Assembly (NCBI GenBank): GCA_027624955.1
Contig: JAQBTG010000004.1
Coordinates: forward strand, 58,923-122,922
DNA: 64,000 bases
Origin: Pseudomonadota bacterium
GTDB lineage: Bacteria; Pseudomonadota; Alphaproteobacteria; UBA828
Direction: 5' to 3'
Positions 27,161 through 36,124 of this stretch are shown one piece after another. A program made the position numbers and the translations under genes. The notes beneath the pieces are model-generated. The model ran no database searches. It was not told where the DNA came from and saw only the letters and a program-made list of their open reading frames with translations. Position 1 is the first letter of the stretch. Every line of letters starts with the position of its first letter.

Positions 27161-27180
27161 CCGCCGTTCGGGCGGGGTTT
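27161..27180 (+). terminator. Probable clpA intrinsic terminator
   Basis: CCGCC-GTTCG-GGCGG followed by GGTTTCC, 38 bases after the clpA stop. A second hairpin (CTGCGT-CTAA-ACGCAG, 27124-27139) directly follows the stop. The T-run is short, so termination may be partial. Confidence 0.55.
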
Positions 27181-27220
27181 CCTGTAGCGGTAATATTTTA
27201 CCGCCTCAGGGAGCATATTC

Positions 27221-28348
27221 GTGTCCTTTTCATTTCTCGACGGCGTGCGGGTTATCGACCTTAGCCAGTATGTCCCCGGCCCCTACGCGACACTTCTGTT
27301 GGCCGATATGGGCGCCGACGTGGTCCGCATCGAGCCCGTGGGCGGCGAGCCGATGCGCCGCTTCGGCCCACCGGACGCGGACGGTATCTCGGTCTGGTAC
27401 AAGGTGGTCAATGGCTCGAAAACCGTGCTCGAAATCGATCTCAAGAGCGCCGCTGGAAAGGCCGATTTAGAACGCCTGATCCAAGGGGCAGATGCGATGC
27501 TCGAATCCTACCGACCCGGCGTTATGGATCGCTTGGGCTTCGGCCAGGCGCGCATTCAGGAGCTAAATCCGCGCCTGGTTTATTGTGCCCTCTCTGGCTG
27601 GGGGCAGACCGGTCCTTACCGCGAGCGCGCCGGCCATGATCTCAATTATATGGCACTGATGGGCGGGCTGGTGACCTCGGGCCCGGCCGACGCGCCGGCG
27701 ATGGTTTACCCACAGGTTGCTGATTATTCGAGCGGCATCCAGGCGGCGCTCGCCATCGTCGGTGGCCTGATGGGGCGCGACCGGCCGCGTGGTGGCACCG
27801 GCAAGGGCTGCTTTATCGATACCAGTATCGCTGAGGCCGTCATCCCGTGGCAGATGTGGACGTTGACCGGCATGTTGCGCCCCGGCTTCGATATCAGCCG
27901 CGGCAATATCTATCTCAATGGCGGCACCGCGTTTTACAATATCTACCGCACCAAGGATGGCCGCTTTATGACCTTGGGCGCGGTCGAGGAGAAGTTCTGG
28001 CGGGCTTTTTGCGCTAGGGTCGAGCGGCCGGAATGGTGCGATCGGCAGTGGGAGGCGCCGCCTCAAGGCGGATTGATCGCCGAGGTTACGGCGCTGATCG
28101 CGGAAAAGACGATGGTCGAATGGGAAGCGCAATTCGCTGATGTCGATTGTTGCTTCGAGCGGGTACATGAAATGGCTGAGATGGCCGAGCACCCGCATGT
28201 TAAGGCGCGCGGCATGGTGAAGCGCCATGACGGTCCCGATCCCTTCTTTGAAGTGCTTTATCCGGCCTGGGTCGATGGCAAGCCGCCTGAAGCGCGCGCG
28301 CCGGTGCGCTACCGGGAGGCAGCGGAGGTCATCGCCGAATGGACATGA
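27221..28348 (+). CDS. CoA-transferase family III (CaiB/BaiF) protein
   Basis: Predicted transfer of CoA between an acyl-CoA donor and a carboxylic acid. The opening LDGVRVIDLSQYVPGPYATLLLADMGA and the GAMRRFGPP-like region are typical. The likely nucleophilic aspartate is in GCFIDTSIAEAV. GTG 27221 has AGGGAG upstream. At 375 residues it is normal. It overlaps the following TauD-like gene by 10 bases, which suggests that the two act on one compound; the substrate is unknown. Confidence 0.92.
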   Translation: MSFSFLDGVRVIDLSQYVPGPYATLLLADMGADVVRIEPVGGEPMRRFGPPDADGISVWYKVVNGSKTVLEIDLKSAAGKADLERLIQGADAMLESYRPGVMDRLGFGQARIQELNPRLVYCALSGWGQTGPYRERAGHDLNYMALMGGLVTSGPADAPAMVYPQVADYSSGIQAALAIVGGLMGRDRPRGGTGKGCFIDTSIAEAVIPWQMWTLTGMLRPGFDISRGNIYLNGGTAFYNIYRTKDGRFMTLGAVEEKFWRAFCARVERPEWCDRQWEAPPQGGLIAEVTALIAEKTMVEWEAQFADVDCCFERVHEMAEMAEHPHVKARGMVKRHDGPDPFFEVLYPAWVDGKPPEARAPVRYREAAEVIAEWT

Positions 28349-29187
28349 CGTTTGCGATCCAGCCGTCGGGCGCCGCATTGGGTGCGGAAATTCACGGGCT
28401 CGATCTCACCCGCCCGCTGACCGAGGCGGACGCGGCGGCACTGCGCCAGGCGCTGTTGCAACATGTCCTCCTGGTGTTTCCGGAGCAGCATCTGACGGCG
28501 GGCCAATTGGCCGATTTCTGCCGCTGCTTCGGGCCGATTACGCGCCATATCCTGGATCAGTTTCACCATCCCGAGGAGCATGATCTGTGCATCATTTCCA
28601 ACGTGGTGGAGAACGGTAAAGGCCGCACCACGGCACGCACGGCGGGGAGCTATTGGCATTCCGACCTGTCCTACCTGGCCGAGCCGGCCGAGACCTCGAT
28701 GCTCTACGGGATTGAGGTGCCGGAAACGGGCGGTGACACGCTGTTCTGCAACATGTATGCCGCCTATGACGCGTTGCCCGAGGCGATGCGGGCGCGGGTC
28801 GCTGGGTTGACGGCGGTGCACAACATCATGAGCGGCACCGGCGCCGATGCCAAAGTCCCGCTCACGGAAGCACAGCGCGCCAAAGTGCCGGACGCAATCC
28901 ACCCGATTGTGCGCCGCCATCCCGAGACCGGTCGTGACGCGCTATTCGTCAATCCCGGTTTTACCCGGCGGGTTGTGGAACTAGATGCGGCGGCGGGCGG
29001 CGCGCTGCTCGAACAGCTCTTCGCCCATGCCACCCAGGCACGTTTTACCTATCGTCATAAATGGCATGCCGGGGACGTCACCCTGTTTGACGGTCGCGCC
29101 TCGATGCACTCAGCGACCGGCGGCTACACTAATGCCGATCGCCGTACCCTGTGGCGCGCGTTTATGGGCGGCCGCTACGCGGCCTGA
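28339..29187 (+). CDS. TauD/TfdA-family Fe(II)/2-oxoglutarate dioxygenase
   Basis: Non-haem iron dioxygenase, 282 residues. The iron motif is H-x-D in SYWHSDLSYL, with the distal histidine in DGRASMHSATGGY and the 2-oxoglutarate-binding arginine in NADRRTLWR. N-terminal AEIHGLDLTRPLTEADAAALR is characteristic of TauD. Relatives hydroxylate sulphonates, aryloxyacids, carnitine precursors and similar. Pairing with a class III CoA-transferase may point to a carboxylic-acid breakdown step. Confidence 0.92.
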   Translation: MDMTFAIQPSGAALGAEIHGLDLTRPLTEADAAALRQALLQHVLLVFPEQHLTAGQLADFCRCFGPITRHILDQFHHPEEHDLCIISNVVENGKGRTTARTAGSYWHSDLSYLAEPAETSMLYGIEVPETGGDTLFCNMYAAYDALPEAMRARVAGLTAVHNIMSGTGADAKVPLTEAQRAKVPDAIHPIVRRHPETGRDALFVNPGFTRRVVELDAAAGGALLEQLFAHATQARFTYRHKWHAGDVTLFDGRASMHSATGGYTNADRRTLWRAFMGGRYAA

Positions 29188-29194
29188 ATTGAGA

Positions 29195-29215
29195 CCTTCC
29201 CGTTGAGGAGGAAGG
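29195..29215. terminator. Weak hairpin between convergent genes
   Basis: CCTTCC (29195-29200) and GGAAGG (29210-29215) with a 9-base loop lie between the convergent dioxygenase and phosphatase-like genes. Without a T-run; could serve both strands. Confidence 0.3.
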
Positions 29216-29240
29216 GCCTGTCAGTTATGTGAATGAGGCC

Positions 29241-29813
29241 TTAATCTTGCAAGCCAAGAGCCTCACGTACGGCTGCCGCACGGCGCCCTTTCAGGCCAGC
29301 GGTGCGGCCCTCTTCGTAAGCTTGTTCGGGCGCCATGCCGCGATATGCACGGTAGATCGCCCACATGGCGCCGGCGCGGTTGGCGAGCAGGCCGTGGAAT
29401 AACAGGGGCAGGTTTTTCTCGTCTTCGACGATGCGCGCGAAGGCGGCGGTTTCAGCTTTAGACGGGATGGCATAGCCCATGGGGACGTTGAAATAGCGCA
29501 TGCCGCGCGCCTCGACTTCGAGGCGCTCGTCCTCCGTGCCTTCCTCCGGCACGCGCAAATCGAGCACCGATTTGAAGCCCAATTGGCTGAGGCGGCCATA
29601 GCCGCTCATGTTGATAAGGCCGCTCGACGCGATGTTCACCGTGCGCCGATCGTAGCGGTTTACCAGGCTGCCGACTTCTTCGGCGAACGGCACCTCGCCG
29701 GTGGATTTCCCCGGCAGGAGCACGGCAATTGCGACCACGATCAGCGCGCCCGCCAAAAACTTAAATCGCGTCGGACGGGCGCGAATAAAGGTGGTTAGAG
29801 ATTTTGGCCGCAT
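29241..29813 (-). CDS. Phosphatase-fold (DUF442/BLH-like) protein lacking the catalytic cysteine
   Basis: 190 residues: one N-terminal membrane helix (about residues 18-35), then a domain resembling the cysteine-phosphatase fold of the DUF442/beta-lactamase-hydrolase-like family (SGYGRLSQLGFKSVLDLRVPEEG, YFNVPMGY). Where family members have His-Cys followed by a loop and NRVGAxW, this protein reads FHGLLANRAGAMW, so residue 141 is Gly rather than Cys. The codon is GGC. The Arg146 is retained. Probably a binding protein or dead phosphatase. Last gene of the RidA operon, 13 bases after the acyltransferase. Confidence 0.75.
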   Translation of the reverse strand: MRPKSLTTFIRARPTRFKFLAGALIVVAIAVLLPGKSTGEVPFAEEVGSLVNRYDRRTVNIASSGLINMSGYGRLSQLGFKSVLDLRVPEEGTEDERLEVEARGMRYFNVPMGYAIPSKAETAAFARIVEDEKNLPLLFHGLLANRAGAMWAIYRAYRGMAPEQAYEEGRTAGLKGRRAAAVREALGLQD

Positions 29814-29826
29814 GGTCCGACGAGTC

Positions 29827-31029
29827 TCATTGCGTGTCCTTGCGAAATGGGCTGTGTGCGCCGAGCGCGTTGATTTCCCAGTCCACTTGCTGCGTCTCGC
29901 GTTGGAGATAATCCTCTATGGCGTCGCGGAACGAAGGGTTGGCGATCCAATGGGCGCTGTAGGTGGGACAGGGTAAATAGCCGCGCAGCAATTTATGCTC
30001 ACCCTGTGCGCCCGCTTCAACGCGCTTCAACCCGCGCGCAATTGCGTAGTCGATGGCTTGATAATAGCACAGCTCGAAATGCAGGAATTTGTGATATTCC
30101 ACGGCGCCCCAATTGCGGCCATAGAGTGTATCGCCGCTCATCAAATTGAGGGCGCCAGCGATCGGTCGCCCGGCGTTTTCGGCGATCATCAGTACGACCT
30201 GGTCGCCCATGTTTTGGCTGAGCAGGCTGAAAAATTCGCGCGTCAGGTAAGGCATGCCCCATTTGCGGTTGCTGGTTTCCTGATAGAAGCGAAAGAACGC
30301 GTCCCAATGCTGTTCCTGGATATCATCTCCGGAAAGCGCGCGAATGCTGAGACCCTCGGCCAACGCCTCGCGCCGTTCGCGCCGGATTTGCTTGCGCTTG
30401 CGAGAGGCTAAACCGGCGAGGAAATCTTCGAAGCTGTCATAGCCGTCATTGTCCCAGTGGAACTGCATGCCGGTGCGCTGTAGGAGGCCGGCCTCCTGCA
30501 TGAGCTCCGCTTCCTGTTTGTTGGGGAAGGTAACGTGGAGCGACGAGGCGCCGATCTTGTCTGAACATTGAATACAAGCGGAGAGCAAAGCGCCCTGCAG
30601 CGCCGCGGTCTCTTCGTCGTTTGCCGTGGCGCCGGCGCGGATCAACAGACGGGGGCCGGTCGCCGGAGTGAACGGCACAGACACCTGCATCTTCGGATAA
30701 TAGCGCCCGCCGGCGCGCTGAAAGGCATCGGCCCAGCCATGGTCGAAAACATACTCGCCCTGCGAATGGTTTTTGAGATACATCGGAACGGCGCCAACCA
30801 CCGTGCCATGGCTATCCTTCAACACGACATGTTGGCCGAGCCAGCCGGTCTCGGCGGTGGCCGAGCCGCTCTCCTCCAGCGCCGAGAGAAAGGCGTGACG
30901 GACGAAAGGATGGCGATCGGGCACGCAGGCGTCCCACGCTTCGGCCGTGACGTCGCTGAGCGACGTCAAAATATGGGCCTCAAGCGCCAATGCTGGATCG
31001 GAATCGGCGGGCGGTGGGGAGACGGTCAT
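29827..31029 (-). CDS. GNAT-fold acyltransferase, DUF482/COG3146 family
   Basis: 400 residues from ATG 31029, the start that avoids a short basic leader. Family features include VPMYLKNHSQGEYVFDHGWADAF, KMQVSVPFTPATGPRLL, the basic segment SRKRKQIRRERREA and the C-terminal EAGAQGEHKLLRGYLPCPTYSAHWI. The fold resembles FemAB-type transferases acting on cell-envelope substrates, but the substrate of this family is not established. It follows the ThDP enzyme by 76 bases. Confidence 0.88.
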   Translation of the reverse strand: MTVSPPPADSDPALALEAHILTSLSDVTAEAWDACVPDRHPFVRHAFLSALEESGSATAETGWLGQHVVLKDSHGTVVGAVPMYLKNHSQGEYVFDHGWADAFQRAGGRYYPKMQVSVPFTPATGPRLLIRAGATANDEETAALQGALLSACIQCSDKIGASSLHVTFPNKQEAELMQEAGLLQRTGMQFHWDNDGYDSFEDFLAGLASRKRKQIRRERREALAEGLSIRALSGDDIQEQHWDAFFRFYQETSNRKWGMPYLTREFFSLLSQNMGDQVVLMIAENAGRPIAGALNLMSGDTLYGRNWGAVEYHKFLHFELCYYQAIDYAIARGLKRVEAGAQGEHKLLRGYLPCPTYSAHWIANPSFRDAIEDYLQRETQQVDWEINALGAHSPFRKDTQ

Positions 31030-31105
31030 AATTTTAGCCGCCCGCTTGGGCGTGCATTCACGCGAATACAAATTAGCCCGGCGGTGAGTTCGAACAAGGC
31101 CAGCC

Positions 31106-32758
31106 TCAGGATTCGAGCTTCAATCCCGAAGCGGCCAAATCGCGCAAATCCGTTTTTAAATGGATCAGCGCCGGCCCGCCATGGGCGAGCGCCGCGTCGA
31201 GCGCGGGCGCGAATTGTTCGGTTCGGGTGACGCTCCAGGCCTCTACGCCCCAGGCGCGCGCGGCGGCGGCAAAGTCCGGGCTTTTCAGATTCACCCCGAA
31301 GCGATTTTCCTCGCCGAAGCGTTGGACCTGATGCATGGCAATGGTGCCGTAAGCGCTGTTGTCGCAGACGATCACTTTGATCGGCAAATTCTGTTCGACG
31401 GCGGTAACCAATTCCTGCCCGGTCATCAAAAACCCGCCATCGCCGACCAAGGCGACGACCGTTTTGCCTGGCCGGGCAAGCTGTACGCCAATCGCCCCGG
31501 GCACGGCAAATCCCATAGACCCAGCCGCGGGGCCAGCCTGCGCCTGGCGGTGTTTGAACGGCAGAAACCGGTGCAGCCAGGTAGCGAAATTGCCGGCATC
31601 GTTGGTCACCGTGCAATCATCGGGCAGTTTCTGGCCGAGCACGGCCATCACCTGGTTCATATCGACAGCGCCGAGTGCTGCGCCTTCGGGCGCAACGGCC
31701 CAGGCTTGGTATTTCTCGCGCTGGGCGCGCCGCCAGGCCACGCGCGCCTCCGGAGGCGGCGTAGTGAGGGCCTTGCTCAATGCCGTCAGTGCCGCGCCGC
31801 AATCGGATTTCAGCGCCACGTCGGGGGCGTTGACATCGAGCACTGCGCGGTCGGGATAGATGTGGATGAGAAGCTGTTCCCGGCTCACCAATCCGAAATC
31901 CATAGTGGTGGCGGCGTCGAGCCGGGTGCCGGCGGCGATGACGAGATCGACGTCATCCCACATCTCTTTTTGATAGGGCGCCAGCGCTAGGGCGAAATGG
32001 CCGAGACAAGCGGGGTGGTCGGTCGGAATCACACCCTGACGGCGAAACGCGGCGCAAAGACCGGCGCCGGAAGCTTCGAGAAACGTTTCGAGTGCCTCAT
32101 TGGCGGCCTCGAAATTCACCATTTCGCCGGCGATCACGACCGGGTGGCGTGACGCCTTGATCATTTCGGCGGCACGGGCGATGGCGTCGTCATCCGCCGC
32201 AAAGGCGGGGCGCGGAACGGGCGCCGGAATTTCCTTGGTCTTACTTTCGCTGGTGGTGACGTTCTCTGGCAGAACGACGACGACCGGTCCCGGCCTTCCG
32301 TCTACCGCCAGGGTGAGCGCCTTGTGGGTGATATCTGCCACCTCGCTCGCCGTAAAGGCCTGCATCACGCCCTTTGTGAGGGGGCCGAACATCATATGGT
32401 AATCGACCTCCTGAAAAGCCTCGCGGCCAAGCTGGTGAGTCGGCACCTGGCCGATGAAGAGCACCATTGGCGTTGAATCTTGGCGCGCCGTATGCACCCC
32501 GATGGCGGCGTTTGAGGCGCCAGGCCCGCGTGAGACGAAGGCGATTCCAGGCTTGTTGGTCATGCGCGCATGGGCGCAAGCGGCAAAGCTCGCGCCCGAT
32601 TCATGCCGATTGACGACAAGATGAATCTCGTTCTGATGCTCGCGCAGGGATTCAATGACGCCGAGATAGCTTTCGCCCGGCAGGCAAAAGGCGGTATCGA
32701 CGCCATGTGCGATGAGGGTCTCGACGAGCGCCTGTCCGCCGGTAAATATTTTGGTCAT
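31106..32758 (-). CDS. Thiamine-diphosphate-dependent enzyme (acetolactate-synthase-like)
   Basis: 550 residues with three ThDP-enzyme domains: PYR domain with the activating glutamate in FCLPGESYLG, a central FAD/CoA-like domain (residues 190-320) and a PP domain with the metal motif VALVGDGGFLMTG and CDNSAYG. Related to the large subunit of acetolactate synthase and other 2-oxoacid decarboxylases or ligases; no small subunit is adjacent, so it is probably not the biosynthetic enzyme. I chose ATG 32758, 17 bases after ridA. Substrate unknown. Confidence 0.9.
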   Translation of the reverse strand: MTKIFTGGQALVETLIAHGVDTAFCLPGESYLGVIESLREHQNEIHLVVNRHESGASFAACAHARMTNKPGIAFVSRGPGASNAAIGVHTARQDSTPMVLFIGQVPTHQLGREAFQEVDYHMMFGPLTKGVMQAFTASEVADITHKALTLAVDGRPGPVVVVLPENVTTSESKTKEIPAPVPRPAFAADDDAIARAAEMIKASRHPVVIAGEMVNFEAANEALETFLEASGAGLCAAFRRQGVIPTDHPACLGHFALALAPYQKEMWDDVDLVIAAGTRLDAATTMDFGLVSREQLLIHIYPDRAVLDVNAPDVALKSDCGAALTALSKALTTPPPEARVAWRRAQREKYQAWAVAPEGAALGAVDMNQVMAVLGQKLPDDCTVTNDAGNFATWLHRFLPFKHRQAQAGPAAGSMGFAVPGAIGVQLARPGKTVVALVGDGGFLMTGQELVTAVEQNLPIKVIVCDNSAYGTIAMHQVQRFGEENRFGVNLKSPDFAAAARAWGVEAWSVTRTEQFAPALDAALAHGGPALIHLKTDLRDLAASGLKLES

Positions 32759-32775
32759 GTCGTTCCTTTGACCCT

Positions 32776-33243
32776 TCAGTCTATTTCCCAAACCGATTCC
32801 ACTTCCACCGCACAGTTGAGCGGTAGGGCGGTGACGCCGACGGCGGCGCGGGAATGTTTGCCGACATCGCCGAAAATCTCGCCGATCAGCTCCGACGCGC
32901 CATTGCCGACGCCGGGCTGGCCGGTGAATTCCGGCGTGCTGGCGACATAGATACGCAAGGAAACGCAGCGCTTAACGCGGTCGAGATTGCCGCCGCAGGC
33001 GTTCTTCAAATGCGCCAACATGTTGAGCGCGGAGTTGCGCGCCGCTTGTTGGCCCTGTTCGGGCGTGAGGTCGGCACCCACTTTGCCGGTCGAAGAATCA
33101 TCGCCGGCCAAAAGCGACACCTGACCGGAAATGAATACCAAGTTTCCCGTTTGAACATAGGGAACATAGGCGGCGACTGGGGCCGGCGGCTCCGGTAGTA
33201 CAATACCCAATTCAGCCAAGCGAGCGTCTATTCGACCGGACAT
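32776..33243 (-). CDS. RidA/YjgF family protein
   Basis: RidA relatives hydrolyse reactive enamine/imine intermediates such as 2-aminoacrylate, which damages PLP and other enzymes. This 155-residue protein shows TGNLVFISGQVSLLAG, QAARNSALNMLAHLKNACGG and a SLRIYVASTPEFTGQPGVGNGAS segment, as in the longer RidA subfamily (YjgH/TdcF-like relatives). The Arg that binds carboxylates in canonical RidA (near residue 105) is not certain here. First gene of the operon with the ThDP enzyme. Confidence 0.9.
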   Translation of the reverse strand: MSGRIDARLAELGIVLPEPPAPVAAYVPYVQTGNLVFISGQVSLLAGDDSSTGKVGADLTPEQGQQAARNSALNMLAHLKNACGGNLDRVKRCVSLRIYVASTPEFTGQPGVGNGASELIGEIFGDVGKHSRAAVGVTALPLNCAVEVESVWEID

Positions 33244-33415
33244 GATGGTGATCTCCCCGTGATAAATGATCTCTGTGGCGTATGCCGCCGGGAGAATAGC
33301 TTCTCGCGTCTGGCGATGCCACTGCAGCCGTCAAACCGGGGAAACACCGCCGGCGCGGCGCTGAGGCGCCACGCCGGGGGTGGAGATCGTCGAAAGCGAG
33401 GCCGAGACTGAGCGG

Positions 33416-34168
33416 CTAGTCGGACTCACCGGCATGAGGGCCAAGGAGCAAGCTATGGCCGCTGCGCGCCCGCTCCCGCATGTTGTGGTGCTTTTTTTGG
33501 TACATGGCTCGGTCGGCGCGGGCGAATAAGCTTTCGCCATCGTCATTCATGTCGAACTTGGCGATGCCGACGCTGCCGCGCACCGGTATTGCTGCGCCGC
33601 CGAAATTGACAAAATGCTCGTTGAGCATCACTTCGATTTCCTCGGCTCGGGCGATGCCTTTCTCGCCGCTACATTTGGCGAGAAGAATAGCGAATTCATC
33701 GCCGCCGATGCGCGCCACACTGTCGTTTTCGCGAATTTGTAACTGCAACAGCTGTCCGATCGTGCGCAGCACCCGGTCGCCGGCGAGATGGCCATAGACA
33801 TCGTTGATGGTTTTGAAATCGTCGAGATCGATCAGCGCGAGTACGCCGCATTCCCCATAGCGCCGGGCATTGGCTAAGGCGCGCCTCAACTCGCGGTCGA
33901 AGCCGCGTCGGTTCATCAGGCCGGTGATCTCGTCGGTCAGCGTAAGCATTTCCAACAGAGCGATGCGCCGGCTCTGTTCGGCTAGACGCTGTTCGGCCTC
34001 CGTTGCCACCGCGAGCGCGCGTTCCAACAGGCCGCGTTGATCGGCATCTGCGCGGTCGCCTTTGTCACGAATGGACTTCAGTAGCTTCTCGGCGATCGCA
34101 CCGACGCTAATCGCGAGATCAGATCCTGGTTTTGGAAAATTCTCTATCGTCTTTGTCGAATGGGCCAT
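33416..34168 (-). CDS. Diguanylate cyclase (GGDEF)
   Basis: 250 residues from ATG 34168, with AGGAG eight bases upstream. A short N-terminal coiled-coil (residues 30-85) leads to a GGDEF domain with TDEITGLMNRRGFD, LIDLDDFKTINDVYGH and the active site RIGGDEFAILL. An RxxD inhibitory site (REND) lies exactly five residues before GGDEF, so product inhibition is expected. No membrane segment or sensor domain is seen. It sits 172 bases from ridA and probably has its own transcript. Confidence 0.93.
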   Translation of the reverse strand: MAHSTKTIENFPKPGSDLAISVGAIAEKLLKSIRDKGDRADADQRGLLERALAVATEAEQRLAEQSRRIALLEMLTLTDEITGLMNRRGFDRELRRALANARRYGECGVLALIDLDDFKTINDVYGHLAGDRVLRTIGQLLQLQIRENDSVARIGGDEFAILLAKCSGEKGIARAEEIEVMLNEHFVNFGGAAIPVRGSVGIAKFDMNDDGESLFARADRAMYQKKHHNMRERARSGHSLLLGPHAGESD

Positions 34169-34447
34169 GCCACACGCTCCTTCAGCAATATTGCTCTTCA
34201 AAGCCGCAATCGCGCGGCGACGCATATATGGTCCGTGCGGTGCAAGCGGCATGCCAAAAATTTACTGTACTAAATCAATAAGTTGCAGAGGCGATATCGG
34301 CTGGCGGAAAATATTGCAGCCTGCTCGCCGCGTGGGGCGGAATATTTGACCGCCCGAGCCGTCTTTACCGACCGCCTCCAATCATACATGCTGCGCGGCG
34401 CGCCACGACGTCCGGCGCGAGTCACAACAATCGCGACGGCGGAGACG

Positions 34448-35266
34448 ATGAGACGGACAAGAGCGCTAATTCTGACTCTATGCCTTGCGGCCGGGGGATG
34501 GTTGTCGGGAGCGACTCTGGTGGCCGCCGCTGAGAAATGGTTCACGCCGCACCGCGGCCTCTATCGGATGTCCCTTGCCACCGCCGAATCATCGAGCGGT
34601 ATCATCGGCGCTTCCGGGGAAATGTATTTCGAATGGGTGGATGCCTGTGACGGTTGGAATGTGAATCAACATACCAACCTCACCCTGGCCACTTCGCAGG
34701 ATACAAATAACCAAATCGGTCTGACTTTTTCGGGTTGGGAATCCAAGGACGGCAGCAAACTGCGCTTTCAATCCAGTCAATTCGCCAATGGCGGCGTGAC
34801 CGAAAGCATTGAAGGCGAGGCGAGCTTGTCGGCCAGCGGCAGCGGTAAGGTGATTTATTCGAAGCCGAATGCGGCCGTGGCGACCCTGCCGAAGGGCACG
34901 CTGTTTCCGAGCGAATATTCGCGTCGCATGATAGCGCGCATGCGCGCTGGCGAGAGCGGCTACTCGGCATTGATGTTCGACGGTTCGACCTCCGAGGGAA
35001 CCTACGAGGTATCGGCCGTTTTCGCCGCGCCGCGGGGACACGCGCTGCCAGGTGCTGAGGCCGGGGATGGAGCGGTGGACGAACAGGTATGGCCGGTCCG
35101 CATGGCTTATTTCCCGCTTCAGGGCGGCGATGTGGAGCCGGATTTCGAAGTCGGCGTGTTGATCAACGCACTTGGGGTCGCGCATCATTATGATATCGAT
35201 TACGGCAACTTCGCCGTTCGCGCGGTGCTGGAACGTTACGAAGAGATCGCCGCGCCGGAGTGTTGA
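34448..35266 (+). CDS. eipB: Cell-envelope integrity protein EipB (DUF1849)
   Basis: Periplasmic lipid-binding beta-spiral protein needed for envelope integrity in Brucella. Signal peptide in residues 1-27. Family segments include EMYFEWVDACDGWNVNQ, SGWESKDGSKLRFQS and the GTLFPSEYSRRMI motif. The two cysteines that form the EipB disulphide are Cys67 and the last residue Cys272. Start ATG 34448 is preferred because it gives a clean signal peptide, although its GGAG is very close. Divergent from the GGDEF gene across 279 bases holding both promoters. Confidence 0.88.
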   Translation: MRRTRALILTLCLAAGGWLSGATLVAAAEKWFTPHRGLYRMSLATAESSSGIIGASGEMYFEWVDACDGWNVNQHTNLTLATSQDTNNQIGLTFSGWESKDGSKLRFQSSQFANGGVTESIEGEASLSASGSGKVIYSKPNAAVATLPKGTLFPSEYSRRMIARMRAGESGYSALMFDGSTSEGTYEVSAVFAAPRGHALPGAEAGDGAVDEQVWPVRMAYFPLQGGDVEPDFEVGVLINALGVAHHYDIDYGNFAVRAVLERYEEIAAPEC

Positions 35267-35334
35267 TTGGGCCTTTGCCGAGCGGCGCTCTGCACAACGC
35301 CCAAATCGTCTAAATTATCGGCGATCCACTCTAC

Positions 35335-36006
35335 TCAATATCCCTTGGCCGCGAGGTCACGCTCGATCACATGGCGGGCGGAGGGCCATGTATCGGTGCG
35401 GTAATCACAATGTGCCGCCGGGCCGAGCAGGCCCGAGAGCCGGCGCTCGGCGATGAAATGTATGCGCACGGCTCGCGCAGCGTCGCGCGCGACCGAGCTA
35501 TGGTGGCGTGGGCTGTCGTCGATGAAATAGAGCGGGGCTTGCAGACGTTCGGCGAACCAGGCCACGGCCGGGCCTTTGGAGCCATTGTTGGATATCACCG
35601 GATAGGGCACGCCCTGGCTGGCAAGCTGGCGTTGGCGTGCCGCCAGATGCGCGCTCCAAAGATTGGTCAGGACAATGATATCCGCCCGCGCGGAGAGCCG
35701 CTTGAGAGCTTCTGCCGCGCCGGCTACCGGTGCCAGCGTCGCAGCGTGGCCGGCATAGAATTCTTCAATAAGCGCGCGCACCCGGTCTTTAGAGACTTCG
35801 CTGCTGTCAGTGCGCAAACGGACATTGCCGTCCAAGGCGTAGGAGCGCCACAGATAGAAATAGCCGCAGCCGTGCAGGAAGCGCTCAAACGCCGCCAGGA
35901 AGGCGAGTAGAACTTCATCCGCGTCACACAAAATAAGCGGCTTGGCGGGATCGAGGTCGAGCGCCGCGAGCTGGATGCCGACTTCGCCATAGATCGAATT
36001 CATCAT
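35335..36006 (-). CDS. HAD-superfamily hydrolase
   Basis: 223 residues. Motif I is CDADEVLLAF with both aspartates (28 and 30), motif II is VLTNLWS, the motif III lysine is in NNGSKGPAVAW and motif IV is FIDDSPRHH. All catalytic positions are present, so it should be active as a phosphatase or similar. Substrate unknown. It lies between eipB and pleD, on the opposite strand, at the place where divK is often found in relatives. Confidence 0.82.
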   Translation of the reverse strand: MMNSIYGEVGIQLAALDLDPAKPLILCDADEVLLAFLAAFERFLHGCGYFYLWRSYALDGNVRLRTDSSEVSKDRVRALIEEFYAGHAATLAPVAGAAEALKRLSARADIIVLTNLWSAHLAARQRQLASQGVPYPVISNNGSKGPAVAWFAERLQAPLYFIDDSPRHHSSVARDAARAVRIHFIAERRLSGLLGPAAHCDYRTDTWPSARHVIERDLAAKGY

Positions 36007-36124
36007 AACTATAACTTAACCATCAGACGGTAGACTTTCTGCTGCACAGACATGATCCATGTTGAATTCCGCGAGGTGTCGGCATTTCGACTTCGCTATC
36101 AACTTGAGGCAGTAGAGCAACAAG

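Noticed and set aside
35267..35304. TTGGGC/GCCCAA inverted repeat between eipB and the HAD gene as terminator
   Set aside because: The 26-base loop and lack of a T-run make a functional terminator doubtful.
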